From CACIIZ01 sp045565285 (GTDB lineage Bacteria > Pseudomonadota > Alphaproteobacteria > Rhodobacterales > Rhodobacteraceae), in the NCBI GenBank assembly GCA_045565285.1, contig JBJLFR010000004.1:41083-105082 (forward strand): a DNA stretch of 64,000 nt, given 5' to 3'. Positions 1 to 9,231 of this stretch are shown one piece after another. The notes below the pieces were generated by a model. It was not told the origin of the DNA. It ran no database searches and saw only the letters and a list, made by a program, of their open reading frames with translations. The stretch's first letter is position 1. The number at the start of each line of letters is the position of its first letter. A program made the position numbers and the translations under genes.

Positions 1-950
1 TCTGCCAATGTTGCCACATCTCTAATACCTAAATTGAGGCCTTGACCCGCGATTGGATGAATTTTGTGTGAAGTATCACCTATAATAACAAATTTTTCTT
101 TTGTTACTTTTTTTGATAGAGCTAAAGAAATTGGAAACATATTTTTTTTATATTCTAATTCAATCTTTCCTCTCTTGTTCTGAAATGCTGTATTTAATTC
201 TTTTAAAAACAATAAATCATTTAAGTTGAATCTTCTCTTTGCATCATTATTTTCCATCGTCCAAACAAAAGAGGATCTATTACCAGGAAGTGGTAAAATT
301 GCCAAAGGACCAGAAGGAAGAAAAATTTGAACAGCTTCATTGTCATGAGGAATTTCGTGTTTGAAAATACCTACTATACTAGACTGATTATAATTATAAT
401 TAAAATGTTTAATTTTAGCCTCTTTAGCCGAAGATGATGGGTAACCATCAGACCCAACTACTAAATCAGAATTAATAATAAGGCCATTTTCAAGTACTAT
501 TGTTGAAGAAAAATTATCAATTTTTTGTTCGATAATATTACTTGAATATAAATATTCAATATTTGAACATTTATCAATTTTTTCTAGTATAGCTTTTTTT
601 AAATAGATCTCTTCGATCATATTAAAAATATAGTCGTTTTTTTTACCATTAGTAAAAATTAATTCAAAAGGCTGAATACTTGATATGCTAGATCCCTGTT
701 GTAATATTATTTTGGAAATTGGCTGGGTGTCCTTTTTAACTATATCCCAAATTTTCAAAACATTTAGTAAACGGCAAGAACCTTCATTTAAAGCATATGA
801 TTTTACGTTATAAATATTTGAAAAAAGTTTTTCTTTCTTTTGTTGATCGATAATAGATACTTTAAATCCATTTAATCCCAAAATTAGAGCTAAGAGACTC
901 CCAACTACACCACCTCCTATTATAGTTATATCATTTTTCTTTTGTTTCAT
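1..950 (-). CDS. UbiH/UbiF/COQ6-family FAD hydroxylase (3' end outside window)
   Basis: The reading frame starts at ATG 950-948 and stays open to the window edge, so about 316 N-terminal residues of a roughly 400-residue flavoprotein are present. The N terminus holds an ADP-binding GGGVVG loop followed by a hydrophobic strand ending in an acidic residue (VSIIDQ). Further on are VGSDGYPS, matching the second conserved (D)G motif, and near the edge GDTSHKIHPIAGQGLN, the FAD-ribityl GD motif. These are hallmarks of the aromatic-ring hydroxylases of ubiquinone synthesis. Which ring position it hydroxylates cannot be told from this fragment. It is transcribed divergently from the amidase at 1020. 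Confidence 0.85.
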   Translation of the reverse strand, partial: MKQKKNDITIIGGGVVGSLLALILGLNGFKVSIIDQQKKEKLFSNIYNVKSYALNEGSCRLLNVLKIWDIVKKDTQPISKIILQQGSSISSIQPFELIFTNGKKNDYIFNMIEEIYLKKAILEKIDKCSNIEYLYSSNIIEQKIDNFSSTIVLENGLIINSDLVVGSDGYPSSSAKEAKIKHFNYNYNQSSIVGIFKHEIPHDNEAVQIFLPSGPLAILPLPGNRSSFVWTMENNDAKRRFNLNDLLFLKELNTAFQNKRGKIELEYKKNMFPISLALSKKVTKEKFVIIGDTSHKIHPIAGQGLNLGIRDVATLA

Positions 951-1019
951 TTTAAATAAATAGTAAGATCTCTTTATAATATAGGTAAATATAAATTTAT
1001 GATTTAAAGCAAATTAAAA

Positions 1020-2375
1020 ATGGATTTAAAAATGAATAATTATAGCTTTAAAAGTATGACTGAACAAGCAATTGCCATTCAAAAAAAATTAATTTCTCCA
1101 GTAGAACTCATCGAAGAATTCTTTGAGAACATTAAAAATGAAAAGAATTCTAAACAAATTTTTTCTGAGATTTTCTTTGATGAAGCTTTGAGTGAATCAA
1201 AAAAATCTGAAAATCGACAGAAAAATGATAATAGAAAAAGTTTTTTTGATGGCATTATATTAAATTGGAAAGATCTTTTTGATATAAATCAAAAAAAATG
1301 TGAGGGAGGAACTCAACTATTATCTGGTAGGATTTCTGAATTTGATGCTGATGTTTATAAAAATGCAAAAAAGTATGGTCTTATTACTATAGGTAAAACT
1401 CATCTCACCGAACTTGCGTTTTCAGGCTTAGGTGTTAATCCAAAAACAGAAACTCCGCCTAATTCAATAAACGAATCAATCGCACCAGGTGGATCTTCTT
1501 CAGGTGCGGCTGTTGCCACCGCATTAAATTTATCATCTGCTGGAATTGGATCAGATACAGGTGGATCAGTTCGAATTCCAGCAGCATGGAATAATCTTGT
1601 TGGGTTTAAACCAACTCATGGAAAATTGAGCTTAAATGGGGTTCTAAAGTTATGCCCCAATTTTGATACTGTGGGACCAATTACAAAAACTGTTGAAGAT
1701 AGTTCATATTTGTATAAAATATTAAAAGGTGAGAATTTAAAACCTATTGATAGTGATACATTGAAAAATAGATTTTTTCTTATAGATACGTCTTTTTTGA
1801 CTCAAAATGTTTGTGATGAGGTTAATAAGAGTTTCCAATTATCCGTTAATCAAATTATAAAATCAGGAGCCAAAATTAAAGAAATTGCTTTAAATGAAAT
1901 TTCTAAAGCAACAGAACTTTCAAAGAAATTATTCCCTTATGAAGCTTATAATACTTGGAAAAAAAAAATAGAAGCTAACCCAGAAAAAATGCATCCTCCC
2001 GTTTTATCAAGGTTTAGGGGGGGGGTTAGTATTACTGATAAAGACTATTTAGATGCGTGGAATGAATTAAAAAATATCAGAAAAAGTTTTATGCTTAAAA
2101 TCCAAGAATGCGATGCTTTAATATCTCCAACTTGTCCAATTAAACCTCCATTAGTTCAAAAATTATTAAAAGATGAAGAATTTTTTACTAAATCCAATTT
2201 ACTTGCTCTGAGAAATACAAGAGTTGCAAATCTTTTTGGTCTAACATCTATTAGTTTACCAACTCAAATAAATAATTGTGGATTAATGCTTTTATCAAAA
2301 CCAAATGATGAAATGACTTTATTAAAAGCTGCATATTTGATAGAGCAATATTTTAAAAATAATAAAAATAATTAA
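1020..2375 (+). CDS. Amidase signature family hydrolase
   Basis: This 451-residue protein belongs to the amidase signature family, which includes GatA, aryl acylamidases and AtzF-like enzymes. The Ser-cisSer-Lys triad is visible: Lys in WKDLFD (about residue 81), the GGSSSGAA loop, and the nucleophile region GSDTGGSVRIPA. The substrate cannot be assigned. No gatC or gatB is adjacent, and the sequence between the triad Lys and the signature is not GatA-typical, so a stand-alone amidase is more likely than a tRNA amidotransferase subunit. ATG 1032, four codons downstream, is an alternative start. The gene is divergent from the ubiH-like gene. Confidence 0.8.
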   Translation: MDLKMNNYSFKSMTEQAIAIQKKLISPVELIEEFFENIKNEKNSKQIFSEIFFDEALSESKKSENRQKNDNRKSFFDGIILNWKDLFDINQKKCEGGTQLLSGRISEFDADVYKNAKKYGLITIGKTHLTELAFSGLGVNPKTETPPNSINESIAPGGSSSGAAVATALNLSSAGIGSDTGGSVRIPAAWNNLVGFKPTHGKLSLNGVLKLCPNFDTVGPITKTVEDSSYLYKILKGENLKPIDSDTLKNRFFLIDTSFLTQNVCDEVNKSFQLSVNQIIKSGAKIKEIALNEISKATELSKKLFPYEAYNTWKKKIEANPEKMHPPVLSRFRGGVSITDKDYLDAWNELKNIRKSFMLKIQECDALISPTCPIKPPLVQKLLKDEEFFTKSNLLALRNTRVANLFGLTSISLPTQINNCGLMLLSKPNDEMTLLKAAYLIEQYFKNNKNN

Positions 2376-2470
2376 TAGAGTTTCTTTTAAATATTTAAAA
2401 TACTAGACCTAAAAGAATTCTATGATTATTATATAGATAACGGAACAAAGATTCCGAATTTGAGGCAGAT

Positions 2471-2647
2471 ATGTTTATTATAGATTGGTTGAGATACCTT
2501 GGAAATCACCCTTTTTTTGTTCCTACAATTCTTTTACTTAAAATGAATTGTGTTTTTTACTTTATTAGATTTTCTATCTGCTTTGACAGTATTTTGAGAT
2601 TTAGAAATCAATTTTACAGAAATAGAAAACAAAAAGAAGAGATTTGA
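2471..2647 (+). CDS. Possible small ORF immediately upstream of ftsK
   Basis: A 58-codon frame runs from ATG 2471 to TGA 2645-2647, and ftsK begins at 2649. It is preceded by the purine-rich stretch GAGGCAG. The predicted peptide has an aromatic/aliphatic core (residues about 10-40, with NHPFFVPTILLLK) and a basic tail (RNRKQKEEI), so it could be a single-pass membrane peptide translated ahead of ftsK. I recognise no family. It may equally be a chance frame in the ftsK leader. A 5-bp stem hairpin (CGGAA/TTCCG) lies just upstream at about 2438-2453. Confidence 0.3.
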   Translation: MFIIDWLRYLGNHPFFVPTILLLKMNCVFYFIRFSICFDSILRFRNQFYRNRKQKEEI

Positions 2648-2648
2648 T

Positions 2649-5144
2649 ATGTCAGTAGCTAATGATGCAAATACTAGAAGACCAATATTTTCGAGCATAT
2701 TTTTAAATTTTATGCAAAAGCTTTTATTCAAATTTATTGGAATTTTTATCTTTTTATTAGGTTTTATGCTTTCATTAATTATGTTTAGCTATGATGCTAG
2801 AGATCCTTCATTTAGATCTTCTAATAGTGATAATATCAATAACTTATTAGGTTCTTTTGGAAGCAATATTGCTGATCCCCTGCATTTAAGTTTAGGTACT
2901 TCTTATTTAGTAATTATTTTCATTTTAGGTATATGGAGCTGGCGCTTAATTTGTGATGTTAATAAAAATAAAATTTTAAGCCGTATTTTTTTTATTCCAA
3001 TACCTATTGCAACATCATCTATTTTTTTAAGTACCTATCCACCCTCTAATGATTGGATTTTTTCTTATGGGTTGGGTGGCATTTTTGGTGATACAATTTT
3101 AATCTTTATTTTAGAGAATACAAGATTTGGACTAAATGAAACTTTACGGATTACTTCATTTTTCTTCGGTATTCTTTCTTTATTTTTTATATGTTCAATC
3201 TCTGCCATAAATAAAACAGAATTTTATAAAATTATAAATATTTTGTTTTTATCGCTGATGGACGGAATTAAATTAATAATCAAGCTCATTAATAGGTTAG
3301 TAAAATCACAGAAAATTTTAAAAATTAGTAATTACCCAATAAATGATGGTAACAAAAAGATTAAAATAGAACCCATTTTATCAAATCAAAATCAGTACTT
3401 CAATGAAGAAGATGAACCAACTTCAATTAGAGGACCATATCAAGAACAAGATTTTAAAAACAATGATACCTTTCAACAATCATTTGATGATGATTTGACA
3501 TCAGAATCTAAAGATTCAAGTGTCAGTTATTTTTCAAAAGTTCAATACCCAAACAAAAAAACAGATATTAAAAGTAAAAGAGCAAAACAAGAAGAGCAAC
3601 CTTCCTTAGCTCTTTTTCAAGATAAAATAGAGGATTACAGCATACCAAAATTGTCCTTACTTCAAAATACTGTCTCCTCTAATAAAAATATACTTTCAGA
3701 TGATGCTCTTAACGAAAACGCAAGAATGCTTGAAAATGTTTTAGATGATTATGGAGTAAGAGGTGAAATACTTTCTGTAAAACCAGGCCCAGTAGTTACA
3801 TTATATGAATTAGAGCCAGCAGCAGGCCTAAAAGCAAGTAGAGTAATTAGTTTAGCAGACGATATAGCTAGATCAATGTCGGCATTAGCAACTCGTGTGT
3901 CTACTATACCAGGAAGATCTGTAATTGGTATTGAATTACCAAATGATTTTACAGAAAAAGTATTGTTAAGAGAAATTTTATCCTCAAAAGCTTATGGAGA
4001 CTCCAATTATCAATTACCATTGGCATTAGGTAAAAATATTGGTGGCGAACCTATCGTAGCAAATTTAGCTAGGATGCCACATCTACTTATTGCTGGAACA
4101 ACAGGTTCAGGTAAATCAGTTGGTATAAATACAATGATACTATCCCTTCTTTATAAGCTTTCACCAGATCAATGTAAATTAATTATGATTGATCCTAAGA
4201 TGTTAGAATTATCCGTTTATGATGGTATTCCTCATCTTCTTAGCCCAGTTGTTACCGACCCCAAAAAAGCTGTAGTAGCACTTAAATGGGCTGTAGCAGA
4301 AATGGAAGAAAGATATAGAAAAATGTCTAAAATGGGTGTCAGAAACATTGAAAGTTTTAATTTGCGCGTTCAAGAAGCAATAAAAAATAACGAAAATTTT
4401 ACACGAACAGTCCAAATTGGCTTTGAAGAAGAAACTGGAGAGCCAAAATTTGAAGAACAGTCAATTAAACCTGAATATTTACCGTTTATTGTAATAATTG
4501 TAGATGAAATGGCTGACCTTATGATGGTTGCAGGAAAAGATATAGAAGCATGTATTCAACGGTTAGCACAAATGGCAAGGGCTGCCGGTATTCACTTAAT
4601 AATGGCCACACAAAGGCCATCTGTTGATGTAATAACAGGAACAATAAAGGCTAATTTTCCAACTAGGATATCATTTCAGGTAACTTCAAAAATTGATAGT
4701 AGAACAATTTTAGGAGAAATGGGAGCAGAACAATTACTTGGGATGGGCGATATGCTCTATATGGCTAATGGTGGAAAGATAACTAGAGTACATGGACCAT
4801 ATGTATCTGATGAAGAGGTAGAAGAAGTAGTTAATCATTTAAAAAAACAAGGTAATCCAGAATATGTTTCTGGAATAATCAGTGGCCCTGATGAAGAAAC
4901 ACAAAATAGAATCGATAAATCTATGGGTCTTTCACCTTCTGATAGTAACTCTGAAAATGCACTTTATGATCAAGCTGTAGCTATTGTAGCAAGAGATAAA
5001 AAATGTTCTACTTCATATATACAAAGGAGACTTTCTATTGGATACAATAAAGCAGCAAAAATTGTTGAAGCAATGGAAGAGCAAGGTGTTGTTTCGTCAG
5101 CAAATCATGTAGGAAAAAGAGAAATTTTAATCTCTGAGATATAA
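2649..5144 (+). CDS. ftsK: DNA translocase FtsK
   Basis: This 831-residue septal DNA pump coordinates chromosome dimer resolution with division. The N terminus carries about four membrane segments (roughly residues 25-190). A low-complexity acidic/polar linker follows (about 230-350). The motor has Walker A GTTGSGKSVG and Walker B VIIVDEMADL, with the ATQRPSVDVITG segment typical of FtsK/SpoIIIE. The C-terminal winged-helix gamma domain (SYIQRRLSIGYNKAAKIVE) would read the KOPS polarity motif. The linker is short compared with E. coli FtsK but normal for alphaproteobacteria. The start at ATG 2649 follows an AAGAAGAG Shine-Dalgarno-like stretch. LolA follows 13 bp downstream, a conserved alphaproteobacterial order. 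Confidence 0.97.
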   Translation: MSVANDANTRRPIFSSIFLNFMQKLLFKFIGIFIFLLGFMLSLIMFSYDARDPSFRSSNSDNINNLLGSFGSNIADPLHLSLGTSYLVIIFILGIWSWRLICDVNKNKILSRIFFIPIPIATSSIFLSTYPPSNDWIFSYGLGGIFGDTILIFILENTRFGLNETLRITSFFFGILSLFFICSISAINKTEFYKIINILFLSLMDGIKLIIKLINRLVKSQKILKISNYPINDGNKKIKIEPILSNQNQYFNEEDEPTSIRGPYQEQDFKNNDTFQQSFDDDLTSESKDSSVSYFSKVQYPNKKTDIKSKRAKQEEQPSLALFQDKIEDYSIPKLSLLQNTVSSNKNILSDDALNENARMLENVLDDYGVRGEILSVKPGPVVTLYELEPAAGLKASRVISLADDIARSMSALATRVSTIPGRSVIGIELPNDFTEKVLLREILSSKAYGDSNYQLPLALGKNIGGEPIVANLARMPHLLIAGTTGSGKSVGINTMILSLLYKLSPDQCKLIMIDPKMLELSVYDGIPHLLSPVVTDPKKAVVALKWAVAEMEERYRKMSKMGVRNIESFNLRVQEAIKNNENFTRTVQIGFEEETGEPKFEEQSIKPEYLPFIVIIVDEMADLMMVAGKDIEACIQRLAQMARAAGIHLIMATQRPSVDVITGTIKANFPTRISFQVTSKIDSRTILGEMGAEQLLGMGDMLYMANGGKITRVHGPYVSDEEVEEVVNHLKKQGNPEYVSGIISGPDEETQNRIDKSMGLSPSDSNSENALYDQAVAIVARDKKCSTSYIQRRLSIGYNKAAKIVEAMEEQGVVSSANHVGKREILISEI

Positions 5145-5157
5145 TTGGATAACAGAT

Positions 5158-5802
5158 TTGGTTAATTTTCAAACCATAAGTATAAATTTTTTTTTAGTTA
5201 CTTTTATATTTTTATTTGTTTTCTATAACAATTTTGGTTTTTCAAAAGAAACTAAACTAGCCAATATTGAAATTTATCTTAATAGTATAACATCTTTAAA
5301 TTCTGAAATAATTCAAGAAAATCAAAATGGAGATAAAATATTTGGTTCTATTAAGCTTAAGAAGCCTGGTAAATTAAGAATAGAATATTATGACAAAAAA
5401 GCTGATCACTTAATAGTTGGTAGCAATGGAATAATTGCAATAATTGACTATAATTCAAATTCTGAACCATTAAGATTCCCAATAAAAGGAACACCCTTGA
5501 AATTCTTAAGTGAAAAAAATATTGACCTTAATGATAATGAAATAGTTTCAAAATTAAAAAAAAATAAAAATTTAATAAAACTAGAAATAACTGAAAAAAA
5601 TCCAAAATTTGGGCTTGGAAAAATAATTTTGAATTTTCAGGTAGATCCTATTAAAATATTAGGCTGGGAAATACCCATTAGTGAAACGAAAAATACTAAA
5701 ATAAAATTAAATCAAACAAAAATAAATCAACAGTTAGATGATAACTTATTTTATATCTCTGCTGAAATAATGAAGTACAAAAATTTTAAAAATAAAAAGT
5801 AA
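5158..5802 (+). CDS. lolA: Outer membrane lipoprotein carrier protein LolA
   Basis: This 214-residue periplasmic chaperone carries lipoproteins from LolCDE to the outer membrane. A TTG start at 5158 gives a hydrophobic signal peptide of about 28 residues ending near FSKET. The mature part shows the LolA pattern: an N-terminal helix (NIEIYLNSITSLNSEIIQ), then GSIKLKKPGKLRIEYYD (the conserved 'kPGrfRweY' strand) and alternating beta strands. It follows ftsK by 13 bp and is probably co-transcribed with it. It converges on the minus-strand enoyl-CoA hydratase gene with almost no spacer. No LolB candidate is seen nearby, as is usual in alphaproteobacteria. Confidence 0.85.
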   Translation: MVNFQTISINFFLVTFIFLFVFYNNFGFSKETKLANIEIYLNSITSLNSEIIQENQNGDKIFGSIKLKKPGKLRIEYYDKKADHLIVGSNGIIAIIDYNSNSEPLRFPIKGTPLKFLSEKNIDLNDNEIVSKLKKNKNLIKLEITEKNPKFGLGKIILNFQVDPIKILGWEIPISETKNTKIKLNQTKINQQLDDNLFYISAEIMKYKNFKNKK

Positions 5803-5805
5803 TAA

Positions 5806-6534
5806 TTATTTTGCTTTCAACTGACTAATTTTATTCAAAACTAATCCACTTTCAAATCCTGATCGAAATCTTTCCGTTTCATTTTCTATATTTACATTAT
5901 TATTTTTGGAATCATTTATTGAGGCTTTCATTTTTCTAATAGAATCGCGCGATAATAGCGATATTTGTTTTAATTTTTCATTCAATATTGTTTCTGTATT
6001 TTCAAAATTATCATCGTAAAAATCCAAAAAATTAATAACTTTGAGTTCCTCAAAGTTAAGTGTTTCTCCTAGGAGAAGTAATTTTTTTGAAATTTGTAAT
6101 CCAAAAAAAAGCAACAATCTTTTAATACCTTTATACCCATAATGTACTCCAAATTTGCTGGCTGGAATTTGAATTTTACAATTCTTTGATCCAATTCTAA
6201 AATCAGTTGATATTACCAATTCAACACTTCCACCATAAACTGCTCCATTTATTTTACATATTGAAATAAAAGGTAGTTTTTCAATTAAATCGCAGATTTC
6301 TGAAATAGGATTTTTACTCCAATCACCGACCGATAATTCCTTAAAATTCATTCCTGAACTAAAAATATTACCAGTAGAAGATATGATTAAACAAATTAGA
6401 TCTAGATTTTCAATTTTTTTTAAAAATTCTGTTATTTCTTTTAAGTCATTTCTATCTAATGAATTTTTTGTTGAAAAATTATTCAGTTGTATTCTAGCAA
6501 TTTCACTATTTAGATTAAATTTAATTCCACTCAT
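5806..6534 (-). CDS. Enoyl-CoA hydratase/isomerase (crotonase) family protein
   Basis: I place the start at ATG 6534, giving 242 residues. This start overlaps the xthA stop in a 4-bp ATGA, whereas upstream extension would add a cysteine-rich, non-homologous stretch. The crotonase fold is visible: SSGMNFKELS (the CoA-binding A-SG.D loop) and ICKINGAVYGGSVELVISTDFRIGS, the oxyanion-hole signature. The usual hydratase Glu pair is not clear, because GGSVELV retains one Glu and the second position is FGVHYGYKG. It could therefore be an isomerase or hydrolase of the superfamily. It is probably translationally coupled to xthA. Confidence 0.75.
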   Translation of the reverse strand: MSGIKFNLNSEIARIQLNNFSTKNSLDRNDLKEITEFLKKIENLDLICLIISSTGNIFSSGMNFKELSVGDWSKNPISEICDLIEKLPFISICKINGAVYGGSVELVISTDFRIGSKNCKIQIPASKFGVHYGYKGIKRLLLFFGLQISKKLLLLGETLNFEELKVINFLDFYDDNFENTETILNEKLKQISLLSRDSIRKMKASINDSKNNNVNIENETERFRSGFESGLVLNKISQLKAK

Positions 6535-7307
6535 ATCTTTAACTCGGCTACTACAGGAACATGATCTGAAGTTTTTTCCCAATCTCTAATATATTTCAGT
6601 ATGTAACAATTTGAACTATTTTTAATATCTTCAGAAAACCAAATATGATCTAGCCTTCTACCTCTATTCGATGATTTCCAATCTTTAGATCTATATGACC
6701 ACCATGAAAAATGCTTTCCCTCAGGCTTATGTTTTCTGAAAACATCTATCCAAGCTCCATTCTCTTGAAGTTTTTTTAATTGATTCACCTCTATTTGAGT
6801 ATGACTAACAACTTTTAATAATTTTTTGTGATCCCAGACATCATCTATTTCAGGAGCAATATTTAAATCACCAACAAGTATAGATTTAATAGGTTTTTTT
6901 AAGTTAAAGTATCTTTCTACTTCCTTTATGTATTCAAGTTTAAATTGAAATTTCTTATTCAAATTAATATCTGGAATATCTCCTCCTGCAGGAAAATAAA
7001 AGTTATGAATAGTAAATCCATTTATTAAAACTGATAAATGCCTAGCTTCTCCACATTTTAAAAAATCTTTTTTTTCAATTTTTTTTAATGGAATTTTAGA
7101 TATAAATGCAACCCCATTATAACCCTTTTGACCCCAACAAGCTGAAAATTTATAACCTAAGGATTCAAAAAAATCAAAAGGCATTTTTTCACTTGGACTT
7201 TTACATTCTTGAAGACACAAAACTTCAGGCTTTTCTAGTTCCAATAGTTTATATATTAAAGAACTTCTTAATCTTATCGAGTTAATATTCCAAGTTATAA
7301 TTTTCAT
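6531..7307 (-). CDS. xthA: Exodeoxyribonuclease III
   Basis: This is a 258-residue AP endonuclease/3'-5' exonuclease of base excision repair. Motifs in order are ITWNINSIR at the N terminus, LCLQECKSP (metal-binding Glu), FPAGGD, LVGDLNIAPEIDDVWD (catalytic Asp/Asn), and RRLDHIWFSE plus TSDHVPVVAEL (catalytic Asp-His) at the C terminus. The length and motif spacing match the XthA family. Its position next to ftsK-lolA is conserved in alphaproteobacteria, although here it is on the opposite strand. It lies 12 bp downstream of the winged-helix regulator gene and overlaps the downstream crotonase gene by 4 bp, so the three may form one transcript. Confidence 0.95.
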   Translation of the reverse strand: MKIITWNINSIRLRSSLIYKLLELEKPEVLCLQECKSPSEKMPFDFFESLGYKFSACWGQKGYNGVAFISKIPLKKIEKKDFLKCGEARHLSVLINGFTIHNFYFPAGGDIPDINLNKKFQFKLEYIKEVERYFNLKKPIKSILVGDLNIAPEIDDVWDHKKLLKVVSHTQIEVNQLKKLQENGAWIDVFRKHKPEGKHFSWWSYRSKDWKSSNRGRRLDHIWFSEDIKNSSNCYILKYIRDWEKTSDHVPVVAELKI

Positions 7308-7319
7308 TAATGTTCCAAA

Positions 7320-8018
7320 CTATTGAAATTTTAGTGAATATTTTCCAATTTTACTTATTATAGAAAGTTTATCACCAAATTTAGCTGATATTTTTTTTCT
7401 TAACCTATATATATGTGTCTCTAATGTATGAGTGCTATATGAATGTTTTATGCCCCAAACTTGTCTTAAAACTTCATCCTTTTTAACATATTCACCATCA
7501 TGCTGACCCAATTTAGCTAAAATTTTTACTTCTATATCAGTTAAAAATATTTTTCTATTAGCTTTGTTAATTAATTTTTTTTCAGATGGTTTAAGCATAT
7601 ATGTACCAATATTCATATCACTTATTTTATTTTTATCTTGAGATAATAAAATTTCATTAATCATTTTAACAAAAAAATTAAACCGAAAGGGTTTGTTTAG
7701 AATTTTTGACATTAACATATTTTTTAATATTCGATCTCTATACCTATTATCTGAAGATATAATAAGTAAACAAGGGATGAGTTTTTTTAAATTATTTAGA
7801 TTATTAGTTTTGAATGAGGCCTGAGTGATTATTGTTTCGCTGATTACATATAGACTAAAAATTTCTTTTGAATCAGTTTCTATAAGTCTTTTTATACTTT
7901 TAAAATGAACCCAACTATAATTGGGGAAAACATCTTTCTGCTCATCTAAAATTGAAAATAACTCAGTTTCATTATCGATAATGGCAATTTTATACATTTG
8001 ATTATTTTCTTTTATCAT
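7320..8018 (-). CDS. OmpR-type winged-helix DNA-binding protein with degenerate receiver
   Basis: The 232-residue protein has an N-terminal CheY-like fold (about residues 8-125) and a C-terminal OmpR/PhoB winged helix (about 140-230: TDIEVKILAKLGQH, VLRQVWG, THTLETHIYRLRKKI). The receiver keeps the acidic start (IAIIDNETE) and the Lys loop (LNKPFRF). The phosphoacceptor position, however, reads SLYVISETI, with no Asp in the expected spot. It is therefore probably a phosphorylation-independent regulator. A second in-frame ATG at 7997 is a plausible alternative start. No histidine kinase is adjacent. Proteins of this sort are commonly found beside xthA in alphaproteobacteria, but the target genes are unknown to me. 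Confidence 0.75.
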   Translation of the reverse strand: MIKENNQMYKIAIIDNETELFSILDEQKDVFPNYSWVHFKSIKRLIETDSKEIFSLYVISETIITQASFKTNNLNNLKKLIPCLLIISSDNRYRDRILKNMLMSKILNKPFRFNFFVKMINEILLSQDKNKISDMNIGTYMLKPSEKKLINKANRKIFLTDIEVKILAKLGQHDGEYVKKDEVLRQVWGIKHSYSTHTLETHIYRLRKKISAKFGDKLSIISKIGKYSLKFQ

Positions 8019-8118
8019 TATATCTCTAAATTAAATATAATTTTTTAAAAACTTGTATTGTCAATAATTTTATAATTTTTAGGTTATAATATCTATTTCT
8101 TATTTTTGAAAGTTTAAG

Positions 8119-9225
8119 ATGATTCCTTACTTTAGCAATGAATTAACCACTATTAGACAAATAAGTGATCTTAGATTCGGAGTTCCTATTCTCTTAGAAC
8201 ATAAAAACTCTTACAAAATAATTGTTGCTATAGAAACTCTTGATATGGAAACTTTTCAAAAAATATTAATATACAGTAATTCATCAAAATTAGAACCTTA
8301 TATAGCAATTACCAAAAACAGAGCCAATTTTTTAAAAGCTAGAGTATATGATGAAGATACTTCAAGAATAAAAATACCAACTCCAATATCGTTTGACTGG
8401 ATAAAATCAACAGCTGATCCTGCTAAAGATTTTGATTATCCTCTTAAAGGACCGTATTTTAGTATACGTGAAGGAAATAGTAATATTTCTAAAGTGGCTA
8501 TTCATTTTTGTAAAAAAGCACAATTATTACCTGCAGCACTTATTATACCTATTAATTCCACAGATCTATCGCAATTAAAAAAATCAGGGTTAATTCACCA
8601 AAAAATCAGTAAAAATTTTGAAATTAAAACAATTACTGAAAATTTATCATTAATTAGTACTGGTAGAGTTCCAATTCTAGGGGGATTGAATTCAAAAGTT
8701 TCAGTTTTTAGAGATTTAAATAGCTTAACAGAACATTATGCAATTGAAATAGGAGTTTTAGATTTATCTCAACCAATTTTAACTAGACTACATTCAGCTT
8801 GTTTTACTGGAGACATTCTTCATTCATTAAAATGCGATTGTGGTGAACAATTATCTGCAACAATTAATAAAATTCAATTAGAGAAAAGCGGTGTCATTCT
8901 TTATTTAAATCAAGAAGGTAGAGGAATAGGTCTAGCAAATAAAATGAGGGCTTATAAACTTCAAGATTCTGGTCTAGATACTTTTGAGGCAAATCAAAGG
9001 CTTGGTTTTAATGATGATGAGAGAGACTTATCAATTGGTTCACGAATATTAAAAAAGCTTGGAATTAATCAAATTAAACTACTCACAAATAATCCTTCCA
9101 AAATAACTGCTTTTGAAAACTCCGGAATAAAAGTTATAAAGCGTTTACCCCTTATATCTAAAGAAACAAAAGAAAATAAATCATACATAAAGTCAAAAAA
9201 AGATAAAAGTGGCCACTTTTTTTGA
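8119..9225 (+). CDS. ribA: GTP cyclohydrolase II
   Basis: This 368-residue enzyme converts GTP to 2,5-diamino-6-ribosylamino-pyrimidinone phosphate, the first step of riboflavin synthesis. The C-terminal half is a complete GCH-II domain. It has the zinc ligands in CFTGDILHSLKCDC (Cys-x10-Cys-x-Cys), the catalytic region YLNQEGRGIGLANKMRAY, and GFNDDERDL followed by LTNNPSKI. The N-terminal half (residues 1-190) lacks the RibB motifs and matches the extra domain typical of alphaproteobacterial RibA, so this is not a RibBA fusion. It is divergent from the winged-helix regulator gene and converges on yggS. Confidence 0.92.
   Translation: MIPYFSNELTTIRQISDLRFGVPILLEHKNSYKIIVAIETLDMETFQKILIYSNSSKLEPYIAITKNRANFLKARVYDEDTSRIKIPTPISFDWIKSTADPAKDFDYPLKGPYFSIREGNSNISKVAIHFCKKAQLLPAALIIPINSTDLSQLKKSGLIHQKISKNFEIKTITENLSLISTGRVPILGGLNSKVSVFRDLNSLTEHYAIEIGVLDLSQPILTRLHSACFTGDILHSLKCDCGEQLSATINKIQLEKSGVILYLNQEGRGIGLANKMRAYKLQDSGLDTFEANQRLGFNDDERDLSIGSRILKKLGINQIKLLTNNPSKITAFENSGIKVIKRLPLISKETKENKSYIKSKKDKSGHFF
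9205..9220. terminator. Palindrome at the end of ribA, possible weak terminator
   Basis: AAAAGTGGCCACTTTT is a perfect 16-bp palindrome spanning the last codons of ribA. It is followed by more T residues, so the T-run reads TTTTTTT. It could act as a weak terminator for ribA and, by symmetry, for the convergent yggS gene ending at 9232. The stem is only about five A/T-rich pairs once a loop is allowed, so efficiency is doubtful. Confidence 0.4.
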
Positions 9226-9231
9226 TAAAAT

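Noticed and set aside
8119..9225. RibBA fusion
   Set aside because: Only the GTP cyclohydrolase II half carries motifs; the N-terminal half lacks the DHBP synthase signatures.
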